DNA of 64,000 bases from an uncultured bacterium. GTDB lineage: Bacteria; Vulcanimicrobiota; CADAWZ01. The stretch covers positions 14,049 to 78,048 of the forward strand of contig CASEKF010000036.1 in the NCBI GenBank assembly GCA_949288455.1. Reading direction: 5' to 3'. Below are positions 19,006-28,086 of this stretch, piece after piece. The notes below the pieces were generated by a model. That model did not search any database, was not told the origin of the DNA, and saw only the letters and a program-made list of their open reading frames with translations. Numbering within the stretch: position 1 is the stretch's first letter; the number at the start of each line of letters is the position of its first letter. A program made the position numbers and the translations under genes.

Positions 19006-19383
19006 ATGGATGACAATGAAATCAGAGAATCTCTCGAATATTTAGACGAAGTTATAAACGAATATACTCGCATGGTTAAAAATATAGGAAAAAATGGTCT
19101 CGCAGCCAGTCTTCTTATGAATTACAGGGACGAGATACACGATCTTTTAACCGAGTTGGCTTATGAAAATATAGACTTAAAAGATTATAGAAAAGAACTA
19201 ATATTGCTCGATAACGAGTTGCGTCAAAAAGCCCAAATATATGTCAACGAAGTCGGGCATGCTAATTTTAAACAGTACCAGATAATAAACGATCCGTCTA
19301 AAGAAAGATGGTGGTGGTATCTTAACAGAGTCACGACCGGAAGAGATGAAAACAAAAAGAAACCTTGGGAATTTTGGAAATAA
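19006..19383 (+). CDS. Hypothetical helical protein
   Basis: The 125-residue product is rich in charged helices (DDNEIRESLEYLDEVINEY, then LLTELAYENIDLKDYRKEL) and ends in an aromatic, basic tail (RWWWYLNRVTTGRDENKKK). It has no signal peptide or membrane segment and I recognise no family. GAGG precedes the ATG, and it sits tightly between ispD and the TPR lipoprotein gene in the same operon. That position and its sequence bias support a real gene. Function unknown. Confidence 0.65.
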   Translation: MDDNEIRESLEYLDEVINEYTRMVKNIGKNGLAASLLMNYRDEIHDLLTELAYENIDLKDYRKELILLDNELRQKAQIYVNEVGHANFKQYQIINDPSKERWWWYLNRVTTGRDENKKKPWEFWK

Positions 19384-19385
19384 CC

Positions 19386-20807
19386 ATGAAGTCGCCGTTA
19401 TTATATATACCGATTTTAATGCCAATAGTATTATCATGCTGCTTACTTTTACAAACAGGCTGCGCAGAGTCGTCGTACGATATATCTCTCGCCGAACATT
19501 CTTTGAACTTAGGAGACGAGCTTGAAGCCATAACTTTAGCCGACGCAGCCGAATCTACCTCGAAGAACCATAAGCGCAAATCCGCTTTAGCCGCGTTAAA
19601 AGCCGTTATACGCGCAAAAAAGGGAGACGATTCAAGAGCGATAGAAGAAATAAGAACGGCCGTTAAATACGACTCTAAAAATCCTGAAATACGTAAAATG
19701 ACAGCCGAGGCATATTATTGGCTGCATGATTACGCAAGAGCCTATGGAGAAATTAATAGAAGCCTAGAGTTAGATCCCGAAAATTTCGAAGCCTACAAAC
19801 GCAAAATCCAAATACTCGAGAAATTAAAAGGAGTGAAAAAAGCGCTAAAATTTAGCTTAAGCACGCTTAGAGAGCATTCCTTATGCGCGCACTCTCAAAA
19901 AGATATAAATAAACTTTTTCTTATTTCAGCCAATCTTCTTTTAAAAGAACGAGAAAACGAAAAAGCTCTTAAATTATATGACGACATTTTAAAATCAGAG
20001 CCTGAAAACGACGCGGCTCTTCTTGGAAAAGCGGCCGTTTACTTTAAAGAAGGAAAAACGAAGCAGGCTAAAGATTATATTCTAAAAGCAAAAAAAGCAA
20101 ATAAGCGGAACGCAGATTCTTATCTTCTGTCAGCTTTGATATATGAAAAAGAGAATTCCCTCGTAAAAATGAAAGAAGAACTTGAACAAGCTTTAAATTT
20201 AGTATCGTCAAATATTGGAGTAAATATAGCTTACGGAAAAGTTAAACTGCTGGAAAACGATTTGCAAGAAGCTAAAAAATACATGCAAGCCGCTCTACGA
20301 TCCGACGAATCAAACCCGGACGCTTTATTGCTGAAAGCCTATATATACCTTAAGGAAAAACGAAGCGAAAAAGCGGAAAAATTGATCGACAAGCTTCGAA
20401 AAGAGCATGAAAACCTTCCTGAAGTTAATATCGCCGCCGCAGAAATTCTTTTGCAAAAACAACGGGTAAGCGAAGCGGAGAAATTACTGCAAAAAATTCT
20501 AACCGCAGATCCTGACTTTATTCCGGCCAATATTTATTTAGCTAAATTAGCGTTAGCGACGAAAGATTTTAAAAAAGCCGATATTTATTTATCAAAAGCG
20601 CTGGCTTTATCGCCATCAAACGCGTCGGCATTATATTACCAAGCTTGCCTATACGCGGCTGAAAAGAACGAAATTAAAGCGCTCGAATCTTTAAAACAAG
20701 CCGCCGAATCTGGTTTTTCCGGAAAAGATAAATTATTGAAGGACTACTGTTGGGAGCCATATCTCAAGAATCCGGACTTTATTAAAATATCGTCTAAAAT
20801 AAAATAA
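19386..20807 (+). CDS. TPR-repeat lipoprotein
   Basis: A signal peptide ends in the lipobox LQTGC at about residue 25 of the 473-residue product, so the mature protein is probably a membrane-anchored lipoprotein. Some ten tetratricopeptide repeats follow, with typical helix pairs (NPEIRKMTAEAYYWLHDYAR, LDPENFEAYKRKIQILEKLK, NPDALLLKAYIYLKEKRSEK). TPR arrays bind partner proteins; the resemblance is to PEP-CTERM/PilF-type assembly factors, but no partner can be named. The ATG at 19386 gives a clean signal peptide, while the earlier in-frame start overlaps the previous gene. Confidence 0.85.
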   Translation: MKSPLLYIPILMPIVLSCCLLLQTGCAESSYDISLAEHSLNLGDELEAITLADAAESTSKNHKRKSALAALKAVIRAKKGDDSRAIEEIRTAVKYDSKNPEIRKMTAEAYYWLHDYARAYGEINRSLELDPENFEAYKRKIQILEKLKGVKKALKFSLSTLREHSLCAHSQKDINKLFLISANLLLKERENEKALKLYDDILKSEPENDAALLGKAAVYFKEGKTKQAKDYILKAKKANKRNADSYLLSALIYEKENSLVKMKEELEQALNLVSSNIGVNIAYGKVKLLENDLQEAKKYMQAALRSDESNPDALLLKAYIYLKEKRSEKAEKLIDKLRKEHENLPEVNIAAAEILLQKQRVSEAEKLLQKILTADPDFIPANIYLAKLALATKDFKKADIYLSKALALSPSNASALYYQACLYAAEKNEIKALESLKQAAESGFSGKDKLLKDYCWEPYLKNPDFIKISSKIK

Positions 20808-20823
20808 ACCGTCTCTTCACCAT

Positions 20824-22095
20824 ATGATTCAAAATTTACGGCGTAAACAGACTATAAACGAAATAGCTCTTGGGGGAATTTTATCCGCAATAACCGCGTT
20901 AATAGCTATCCTAGCAAGTATCGCGGGCTATTTAGATATAATTCTATACCTTTCTATCACCCCTATAACGATAGCAACCGTCAAAGCGGGAATTAAACCG
21001 GGAATATTAGTAAGCTTTGCTTCGACCGTCCTAGTAGGCTTAATACTTGGAATTTTTCCGGCTTCCGTCTATTTTGCCGCGTCCGTAATACTTCCCGGCT
21101 TAACGCTGGGAGTCATGTTCCAAAAAAATAAAAAACCTGCCGAAATTATTCTAGCCGCTTCGGCGTCTCTTAGCGTAAGCCTCGCGTTAACGTTGGCAAT
21201 AACTTCATACATAACCGGAATTTCTCTCTCCGAAGATATATATTTAGCGGTAAAAACGGTACATTCTGCCTTTTCAGCCGTACTTACGGCCTTTCCCGAG
21301 TCAATGTACGCGGCGATATCGATCGCAATAGTAGGAGGTATAACAGCAATATTAATAAATAAAAGAATTATATCTATGTCGAATATAATTCCGTCGCTAG
21401 TCGTTATAGTCCTAGCATCCGCGGCAATGACTTCGGCTATGCTTCATTTTTCTGTATTCAATCTGGAAAAAATTTTGATAAGCGAAAGAGGATTCGAAGC
21501 AATACTGCGATTATTTTACGAAGCTCTTCCATTTTTCATAATAACGGTTGCGGCTGCATACTCTTTTTACTTATGGATTTTTAATTATTGGATCCTAACT
21601 AAGTTAAAACTCAAGGAAAAACTTGAATTAGGCGTCCAAATATCGAGCGTTCTGGAATATCCTCAATGGTTCGCGCATATAGCCGGATGGTCCGGCATCT
21701 TGCTGCTCTTCGGATATTTGCTTGGCGTCTCGCCGCAGATTAAATTATTTGGAGATCTTTATATCAACGCTTACTCGGCTTTATTTATAAACGTTTTTCT
21801 AATTTTTGCTTTTTTATTTTTTATAAAAGGAACGTTTATTTTACGCGATTTTATTTTCGCCAAATTCAAAACGACGTCTTTACGGGTTTTAGCTTTGTTT
21901 TTGCTTATGACCTTATTTTTGCCGGTAACCGTAATAATAGGCTGGCATATGTGTCTTACCGGCTCGAAAGCCGTGCTCGTGTCGGCAAATTCCCCCAATC
22001 CCGCCGTTTCTCCAAATAAAATATCGCTGCGTTTTTATTCATATAAACATTCTGATAAAAGTTTAAAAGCAAAAAAAAGAAAGGATAAAAAATGA
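20824..22095 (+). CDS. DUF2232 (YybS-like) multi-pass membrane protein
   Basis: This 423-residue protein has about eight hydrophobic segments. It opens with the DUF2232 pattern NEIALGGILSAITALIAIL and ITPITIATVKAGIKPGILVS, resembling the membrane part of ECF-type uptake proteins. The second half has a soluble loop (LKEKLELGVQISSVLEYP) followed by more helices and a basic tail (DKSLKAKKRKDKK). YybS proteins are predicted membrane proteins of unknown role. The stop overlaps the start of the S46 peptidase gene by four bases (ATGA). Confidence 0.8.
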   Translation: MIQNLRRKQTINEIALGGILSAITALIAILASIAGYLDIILYLSITPITIATVKAGIKPGILVSFASTVLVGLILGIFPASVYFAASVILPGLTLGVMFQKNKKPAEIILAASASLSVSLALTLAITSYITGISLSEDIYLAVKTVHSAFSAVLTAFPESMYAAISIAIVGGITAILINKRIISMSNIIPSLVVIVLASAAMTSAMLHFSVFNLEKILISERGFEAILRLFYEALPFFIITVAAAYSFYLWIFNYWILTKLKLKEKLELGVQISSVLEYPQWFAHIAGWSGILLLFGYLLGVSPQIKLFGDLYINAYSALFINVFLIFAFLFFIKGTFILRDFIFAKFKTTSLRVLALFLLMTLFLPVTVIIGWHMCLTGSKAVLVSANSPNPAVSPNKISLRFYSYKHSDKSLKAKKRKDKK

Positions 22096-24152
22096 TAAAA
22101 AAAATAACCGCTACTCTAGGCATCGCGGCTTTAACGCTCGGTATTTCGCATGCAGACGAAGGAATGTGGACTTTTGACAATATTCCTTCAAAACAAATTA
22201 AAGCGAAATACGGATTCGAGCCTTCGAAACAATGGCTTGACAACATACGGCTTTCAAGCGTCAGATTCAACGACGGAGGCAGCGGAGCCTTTATCTCTTC
22301 GACCGGCTTAGTAATCACGAATCACCATGTCGCTTCTAAACAGCTGCAAAAAATGTCTTCTTCGGAAAACGACTATTTAAAAAATGGATTTTACGCCAAA
22401 GATCAAGATAAGGAAGCAAAATGCACGGATCTTGAATTAAACGTTTTAGTTAACATGGAAAACGTTACGGATAGAATAGGCAAAGCTGTAAAAGGACTGC
22501 CAAAGACAGAAGCTATAAAAGCTCAAAAAGCTGAAATAGCGGCTATAGAAAAAGAAAATTCAAAAAAAACAGGTTTAAGAAGCGAGATAGTGTCGTTATA
22601 TAACGGAGGAGAATATTGGCTTTACTCTTATAAACAATATAGAGACGTACGGTTAGTTATGGCTCCTGAAAAACAGATAGCTTTTTACGGCGGAAGCCAT
22701 GACAACTTTACTTATCCTAGATACGATCTTGACTTTGCGATTTTTAGAGTCTATGAAAACGGAAAACCTCTTAATTCTAAAAATTATATAAAATTCAGCG
22801 ACGAACGCCCTAAAGAAGGAGAATTGATATTCGTATCGGGACATCCGGGCAAAACTCGAAGGAATATAACTTACAGCCAATATTTATTTAACAGAGATTT
22901 CATATATCCGGCTAATTTATATAGATACGACAAATGTCTCGAAGCTTTATACGCATATGCGGATACGAGCGAAGAGGCCCGCAGGCGCTCGGAAACCTTA
23001 ATTTTCTCCTATGAAAATGGCAAAAAAGCCACGACAGGAGAATTTAAAGGTTTAACGGATCCAACCTTTTCCGCAAATTTCGAGCTTAAAGAAAAAAATT
23101 TTAGGAATATTATTAAAGATCCGGAAATGAAACGAACTACGGAACAAGCTTATGAAAACGTCAACAAAGTTCTGAAAAAATATTCAAAAAACTATGAACA
23201 ATTTTATTTCGGTCAGCTGCAAGGCAACAGGCTTCCGTCTATCGCGATGAATATAGCTCGTTACGTAAAAGAGATAAAAAAACCGGACTCAGAAAGAAAA
23301 AACGGTTTTCATGATTCTCAGCTTGACAGATTCCGCTATATTAACTTATCTAAAGAACCTATATACAAAGATTTAGAAAAAGTTATGCTGCAAACTTGGC
23401 TTGAAATGTCGTTAGAAAAACTTGGGGAAAACGACGACGCGGTAAAGATATTGCTCGACGGTCAAACTCCCGGCGACAGAGCCGAATATTTAATAAGAAC
23501 AACTAAGCTAAACGACGTTTCAATACGCGAAGAGCTTTTATCCGGAGGCCTCAAAGCTTGCGAAGCCAGCGAAGATCCTCTTATTATGCTCGCTCTTAAA
23601 ATGGAGCCTATAGTGACTCAATATGAAAAATGGGTACAATCCGAATATGAGAGCGCAATGATCCCGGCATTAGAAAAAATAGCGGAAACTAAATTTTCAA
23701 TATACGGCAAAAATATATACCCTGACGCCACTTTTACTTTACGAATGGCCTACGGCCCTATATTGCGATATGATATGAACGGGACTCAAGCTCCTCCTTT
23801 CACAACGTTTTACGGGTTATACGACAGGCGCTATTCTTTTAAAAATACTGAAGAGCCGGCCTGGGAACTGCCTAAAACTTATCTGGAAAAAAAGAATAGT
23901 CTAGATCTGTCCGTTCCTTTAAACTTTGTCTACGACGCCGACACTATAGGCGGAAATTCAGGTTCCCCGGTTATAAATACAAAAGGCGAACTGCTGGGCA
24001 TAAATTTTGATAGAAATATAGAAGGTCTTATAAGACAATTCGTTTATGACGGAAGATACTCAAGAAGTATAGCCGTAAGCTCCGTCGCCGTAATAGAATC
24101 TTTAAGAAACATCTATGACGCCGAAAAATTAGCTGATGAAATAATGCGGTAA
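22092..24152 (+). CDS. S46-family dipeptidyl-peptidase, exported
   Basis: This 686-residue exopeptidase removes dipeptides from the N-terminus of oligopeptides in the periplasm or outside. A short Sec signal peptide (residues 1-21, cleaved after SHA) is followed by DEGMWTFDN, the hallmark N-terminus of DPP7/DPP11. The trypsin-like catalytic residues are in place: His in LVITNHHVAS (about residue 78), Asp in the SHDNFTYPRYDLDFAIFRV region, and Ser in TIGGNSGSPVIN. Arg/Gly specificity between DPP7 and DPP11 types cannot be read reliably by eye. It ends the clpC run and is followed by a good terminator. The family is best known from Bacteroidetes and Proteobacteria, often for peptide-fermenting life. 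Confidence 0.93.
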   Translation: MIKKITATLGIAALTLGISHADEGMWTFDNIPSKQIKAKYGFEPSKQWLDNIRLSSVRFNDGGSGAFISSTGLVITNHHVASKQLQKMSSSENDYLKNGFYAKDQDKEAKCTDLELNVLVNMENVTDRIGKAVKGLPKTEAIKAQKAEIAAIEKENSKKTGLRSEIVSLYNGGEYWLYSYKQYRDVRLVMAPEKQIAFYGGSHDNFTYPRYDLDFAIFRVYENGKPLNSKNYIKFSDERPKEGELIFVSGHPGKTRRNITYSQYLFNRDFIYPANLYRYDKCLEALYAYADTSEEARRRSETLIFSYENGKKATTGEFKGLTDPTFSANFELKEKNFRNIIKDPEMKRTTEQAYENVNKVLKKYSKNYEQFYFGQLQGNRLPSIAMNIARYVKEIKKPDSERKNGFHDSQLDRFRYINLSKEPIYKDLEKVMLQTWLEMSLEKLGENDDAVKILLDGQTPGDRAEYLIRTTKLNDVSIREELLSGGLKACEASEDPLIMLALKMEPIVTQYEKWVQSEYESAMIPALEKIAETKFSIYGKNIYPDATFTLRMAYGPILRYDMNGTQAPPFTTFYGLYDRRYSFKNTEEPAWELPKTYLEKKNSLDLSVPLNFVYDADTIGGNSGSPVINTKGELLGINFDRNIEGLIRQFVYDGRYSRSIAVSSVAVIESLRNIYDAEKLADEIMR

Positions 24153-24187
24153 GCTGTCTAAAAACTAAAATAAAACTATAAAAAGAA

Positions 24188-24221
24188 CCGGTAGAACTTA
24201 AATTATTCTACCGGCTTTTTT
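24188..24221 (+). terminator. Rho-independent terminator after the S46 peptidase
   Basis: A 9-bp perfect stem (24188-24196 with 24206-24214) is followed by C and six Ts. It closes the long plus-strand operon that begins with clpC. Confidence 0.9.
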
Positions 24222-24272
24222 ATAGACGCCAAAATTGCTTTAATTTTGGAATTAGAGACTTAAATCATAGCG

Positions 24273-25205
24273 TTAAGACAAATTCAATACTTTCTTTGTG
24301 ATTCCGGACATCCAAACGATATTTTTAAAACCGCCTTCAGCTTTCAAAAAATCAGGGGATAAAATATACTTTCTAGCCTGACATGTTATTCCTGGAGTCT
24401 GAAAGCCTCCTTGAGATACCTCTAAAGCCGATTCAAAACTTAAGCCGCATGGACTTTCTTCGGGATCTTTTCTATCTAAAACATAAATTTGTTCTCCATC
24501 TCCGGCGCATATGGAAATAGTCTCGGCTAAAGGACTGCAAGGCAACGGAAAAACCGACGCCGAATTCAGACAAATTCTCGAAATAGTTCCGAAAGTAAGT
24601 TCATAAACGGCTTTATTTATTTCCTCCCACTCCCCTGTCGCCGCGTCTATCAAATTATTTATTTCTATCCTTCTGCAAGGCCCGAATCTATTTAGAGAAA
24701 ACATAAGCTCAGCGTCAAAAAAAGTCATTTCGCCACAAGCCCCCATCCTTTCCGGAGTAAGTATGCAAATATGATACATAAAAAGGCTCTGGCACATTGA
24801 ACAAGAATAGACGTATTTTTTTTGTGCAACCGACGCTTGAAAACGCGTCTCAAAATTAGACGGTTTGTCTAAAGAAAATTCCGCTCTGACTCGTATATCT
24901 AAACCTCGAAAAAAATTTTTAAGCTTCTTTTCAACTATCGAAGATAAAATTTCTAAAGACAAAGAAGTAGGTATAAACAACTTGCCGTTGATTTTATCTT
25001 CATATATGCCCAAATCAAAATCCGAAAGCAATAGATTAAAAATTTTTCTTCGAATGACATTAGCATAACAAGTATTTAAAATATTACAAGATATATGAAA
25101 TTTTACGGCCGAAGCTTTATGACCATCGCAGGGAGCCAGAGAAGATGATAAATCTCCGCAATCCGCATCGTCTATTGAAACAAGAATATAAAAAGGAGAA
25201 TACAA
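24273..25205 (-). CDS. Truncated acetyl-CoA synthase beta-subunit homolog with degenerate nickel site
   Basis: Residues 133-300 align with the C-terminal A3 domain of acetyl-CoA synthase (AcsB/CdhC). YSCSMCQS, HICILTPERMGACG, GGFQTPG and GGFKNIVWM correspond to conserved ACS stretches. The four cluster cysteines (135, 138, 147, 157) keep the family spacing of 3, 9 and 10 exactly. The Cys-Gly-Cys motif that binds the two nickel atoms should fall near 224-226 but reads Ser-Pro-Leu, with only Cys223 beside it. The N-terminal CODH-binding domain is absent (310 residues; bacterial ACS is about 730 and the archaeal form about 470), and the usual C-terminal helices are missing. The start is TTG at 25205 with GGAG six bases upstream. 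It can hold a [4Fe-4S] cluster but probably not make acetyl-CoA. It follows the 162-residue secreted-protein gene by 18 bases. Confidence 0.85.
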   Translation of the reverse strand: MYSPFYILVSIDDADCGDLSSSLAPCDGHKASAVKFHISCNILNTCYANVIRRKIFNLLLSDFDLGIYEDKINGKLFIPTSLSLEILSSIVEKKLKNFFRGLDIRVRAEFSLDKPSNFETRFQASVAQKKYVYSCSMCQSLFMYHICILTPERMGACGEMTFFDAELMFSLNRFGPCRRIEINNLIDAATGEWEEINKAVYELTFGTISRICLNSASVFPLPCSPLAETISICAGDGEQIYVLDRKDPEESPCGLSFESALEVSQGGFQTPGITCQARKYILSPDFLKAEGGFKNIVWMSGITKKVLNLS

Positions 25206-25223
25206 ACAAAGCTCCGCAAATAT

Positions 25224-25712
25224 TTATTTAGAAAAAGTCTTTATCATATTTTCAAATACAGGCTCATATTCTTTTATCAATTTGGCAGTCGTGGAGCAAG
25301 TTATCATATAAATAGTCTTTTCCGCAAGAATGCCATATTGATAATTCACAATTTTCCCGTTATTTAAAGAGCTGATTATTAAAAACAACGGATATTGCCC
25401 TTGTTCGCGCATTTCCGTCTTATTTATCTTAAAACCGCTTAATTTCAGCTGGTTAACGACGTTATCGAGACTAGACTTGAGGTCTGATTTGTTAGAGGTT
25501 CTCTGACTTGTCAAGCTGATATTGCATTTTTTATCCGAATACAAAACGCTTCCGGGATAAGATAAAGCTTTATCCATTTTAAAATTTTCAGGCAGCTTGA
25601 TTTTATATCCGTCGGCTATAATCACCGTTTCCTGAGCGCAAACATCATAAAAGGAATATATAAAAGTTAGAGATAAAATAAATAAGAAAACTAAGTTTTT
25701 ATATAAAGACAT
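25224..25712 (-). CDS. Small secreted protein of unknown function
   Basis: This 162-residue protein has a Sec signal peptide (hydrophobic run ending near CAQE at residues 25-28). The mature domain starts IIADGYKIKLPENFKMDK and resembles the PsbP/DUF1795 fold group: LPENF, a strand-turn SVLYSDKKCNISL, and a final helix (YEPVFENMIKTF). The resemblance is weak. GGAG lies upstream of the ATG. It precedes the ACS-like gene on the same strand, which would link an exported and a cytoplasmic protein in one transcript. Function unknown. Confidence 0.7.
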   Translation of the reverse strand: MSLYKNLVFLFILSLTFIYSFYDVCAQETVIIADGYKIKLPENFKMDKALSYPGSVLYSDKKCNISLTSQRTSNKSDLKSSLDNVVNQLKLSGFKINKTEMREQGQYPLFLIISSLNNGKIVNYQYGILAEKTIYMITCSTTAKLIKEYEPVFENMIKTFSK

Positions 25713-25882
25713 TTTTTCTCCTTAAGCGTACATCTTTATTACCAACTAAAGTTAGCACTATGTTATTTCGTTGAACTGCGCTTCTTTCCTTTTTATTTGA
25801 CATATTACGACGAAACTGCGACAATAACTTCAACCATACGGCGAGAACCGGACAAAAAATTGAATATGAAAGCTTTTTTGAC

Positions 25883-26581
25883 ATGCTGATAAAAGATAAA
25901 TTAAAAATGTCGGCGGATCCGCAATACCGAAATTTTTCTTCAAAGCTCATCCCCGGAGAAACAAAAATTATAGGAATAAGAATTCCAGTTTTAAGAAAAA
26001 TAGCGAAGAAAGAAGCCGTCGATATTTCCTCATTTTTCGAGAAAATTACTGACGAATATTTTGAAGAAATCGTTCTACAGGCAATGGCGATATGTTTTGC
26101 CGATTTGGACGAGCGGGAACTTTTTAGACGTATATATGAGTTCCTGCCAAAAATAAATAATTGGGCCGTATGCGATATTTTTGCGGCCGGACTAAAAAAG
26201 GCTGCCTTTTATGAAAAGCATTTTTTTTATTTTTTAAAAGAACTAAGTTCAGATTCAAGAGAATTCTACGTCAGATTCTCGGCTGCCGCTATTCTGTCTC
26301 ACTATATAAACGACAAATACATAGATCAAACGCTAAATACTCTAAGTCTTATACGCCATAACGGGTATTATGCAAAAATGGGAACGGCATGGGCTATAGC
26401 ATCATGCTTTGCCAAATATCCTGAAGAGACTCTAGCGTATTTAAAAAGCGATCTTATATCTGAAAGCATAAAAAAATTAACTCTCAAAAAAATTCTTGAA
26501 TCTAGAAAAGCACAATCAAAATACCTGTCTATAATAAAGACATTAAAAAAGGCGTCATATGAAAATGAAAACCGATCTTGA
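25883..26581 (+). CDS. AlkD-like HEAT-repeat protein (DNA alkylation repair family)
   Basis: The 232-residue protein matches the COG4912 group: SADPQYRNFSSKLIPG, IIGIRIPVLRKIAKK, INNWAVCDIFAAGLKK and YVRFSAAAILSHYI. AlkD glycosylases remove alkylated bases, using a HEAT-repeat solenoid. Many members of this branch are uncharacterised, so glycosylase activity is inferred only from the family. The ATG at 25883 lacks a clear ribosome site; the frame stays open upstream for about 35 codons without another good start. The stop overlaps the next gene by 23 bases. Confidence 0.78.
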   Translation: MLIKDKLKMSADPQYRNFSSKLIPGETKIIGIRIPVLRKIAKKEAVDISSFFEKITDEYFEEIVLQAMAICFADLDERELFRRIYEFLPKINNWAVCDIFAAGLKKAAFYEKHFFYFLKELSSDSREFYVRFSAAAILSHYINDKYIDQTLNTLSLIRHNGYYAKMGTAWAIASCFAKYPEETLAYLKSDLISESIKKLTLKKILESRKAQSKYLSIIKTLKKASYENENRS

Positions 26582-27230
26582 CTATTCAAAACAAGAAGTA
26601 GAAAATATATACGAATTAGAGCGGACAGACCAAACTGAGTATTTTACTTATAAGAATCAACACGACATTTTTAAAACGCTATGCTCTATTCAGTTAGCGC
26701 TTCTAATTATATCTATAATATGGGGCCTTATAAGAAAAATTTACTGGTGGCAGGATCTGTATTTTAACCTTTCTCTGCTGATATGCGTTCCGATAGCCGC
26801 GGCGTTATGCGCTTGTAATTTTTTATTCTACGCTTTTAGAAATAAACTTTCGTTTATGCATTTAGACTGGATTGTTAACTCTTTGTATATTCCAATATTC
26901 GGAAGTCTGTCTTGGTTCCAATGCTTTATCGTTTCTATTCTATCTGGTCTATGCGAAGAAGCGTTTTTCAGAGGAATTCTATCGGTAGAAACAGGCATAT
27001 ATATCTCTTCCCTAATCTTTGGAGCTCTACATCTTGGAGATAAAAAGCTGCTGCCTTCGGCCGTATGGATAACTTTAATAGGATTTCTTCTTGCCGTATT
27101 ATATAAAACTACTAATAACCTCTTAATATGCATGCTTATACATTTTTTAAACAACTCGGCAAGCTTCCTATGGATTATGACAATAATTAAAAAACAAAAA
27201 TTGCCAAATAACACAAAACAAGCCGGCTAA
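26559..27230 (+). CDS. CPBP-family intramembrane metalloprotease
   Basis: This 223-residue multi-pass protein carries the three CPBP (Abi/Rce1) motifs: CEEAFFRGIL, with the paired Glu and Arg near residue 130; IFGALHLG; and LICMLIHFLNNS. In this family the glutamates and histidines bind the catalytic zinc inside the membrane. Bacterial members act on membrane peptides, bacteriocin immunity or signalling. No bacteriocin or prenylated target is visible nearby. The start overlaps the AlkD-like gene (ATG at 26559, alternative ATG at 26565), so translation is probably coupled. Confidence 0.85.
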   Translation: MKMKTDLDYSKQEVENIYELERTDQTEYFTYKNQHDIFKTLCSIQLALLIISIIWGLIRKIYWWQDLYFNLSLLICVPIAAALCACNFLFYAFRNKLSFMHLDWIVNSLYIPIFGSLSWFQCFIVSILSGLCEEAFFRGILSVETGIYISSLIFGALHLGDKKLLPSAVWITLIGFLLAVLYKTTNNLLICMLIHFLNNSASFLWIMTIIKKQKLPNNTKQAG

Positions 27231-27512
27231 CAGATTATATTCGATATAAAAATCTGCGATATTCAACGTCGCTCATAAAATCTCGACTAAACAAAAAGAG
27301 CAGAACTAAACTGAGAGAAGGATTTTTTATTAAAAGCTTGAAGTAAGTTTTATAGATTTTTCATATCTACATTAATAAGTAAAAAAATACGAATAGAAAG
27401 CAAACGGATATTATTAAAAAAATAACTTTAATCGGCTTTGTATCTCGCTACACTTAAATACTTTTAACTTATTTAACTTTTACGGTTCCATATTAGGAGG
27501 TCTTTTAGAATT

Positions 27513-27992
27513 ATGATAAAGTGCCATGCATGTGCTTGTGAGAATCAAGACGGATCAGCCTACTGCGAAGATTGCGGAGCTAAATTATTTTCTCAAGCGT
27601 CAAAACCCTCCGAAAGTTCTTTAATTTCTCCGGGCAAAAGTATGGATCCGCCTTCGCCTACGCATAATCATGGACTATTGGCGCAATTGACGATAGAAGG
27701 AGTAGTTTTCCCTTTGCCAAGAAATTCAAACAGCATAGGAAGAAGAAGTCCTGCAGACGGCGTATATCCTGACGTGGATCTTACCGATTTTGATCAAGAC
27801 TCATATATATCCAGGAGGCATGCTCAAATACTTAAGGAAGCTTCCGCTTACTATTTTGAAGATCTGGGAAGCGCAAACGGAAGTTACGTAAACGGCGAAT
27901 TAATGATGAAAGGCGCCAAACAGCTTTTAAAAGACGGGGATTTAATAAAATTAGGCAAGACTGAAGTTATTTTTTCATTTAGAAAAAAATAA
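27513..27992 (+). CDS. Zinc-ribbon plus FHA domain protein
   Basis: A zinc ribbon (CHACACENQDGSAYCEDCG) at residues 4-22 is followed by a Ser/Pro-rich linker. An FHA domain spans residues about 65-155, with the canonical SIGRR, ISRRHAQIL, LGSANGSYVNG and DGDLIKLGKTEVIF elements. FHA domains bind phosphothreonine peptides, so a Ser/Thr kinase is expected elsewhere in the genome; none is in this window. The ATG has a perfect AGGAGG site. A terminator follows, so it is probably transcribed alone. Confidence 0.9.
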   Translation: MIKCHACACENQDGSAYCEDCGAKLFSQASKPSESSLISPGKSMDPPSPTHNHGLLAQLTIEGVVFPLPRNSNSIGRRSPADGVYPDVDLTDFDQDSYISRRHAQILKEASAYYFEDLGSANGSYVNGELMMKGAKQLLKDGDLIKLGKTEVIFSFRKK

Positions 27993-28009
27993 ATCAAATA
28001 AATATTTAA

Positions 28010-28047
28010 GCGGTATACTCAACATGAGCTATGCCGCAATTTTTTTC
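28010..28047 (+). terminator. Terminator after the FHA gene
   Basis: An 8-bp stem with one G-T pair (28010-28017 with 28030-28037) is followed within two bases by a run of seven Ts. Confidence 0.75.
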
Positions 28048-28086
28048 TAGTTTGACAGTAGATTTTTCTACTCAGGAGGTTTTCAT

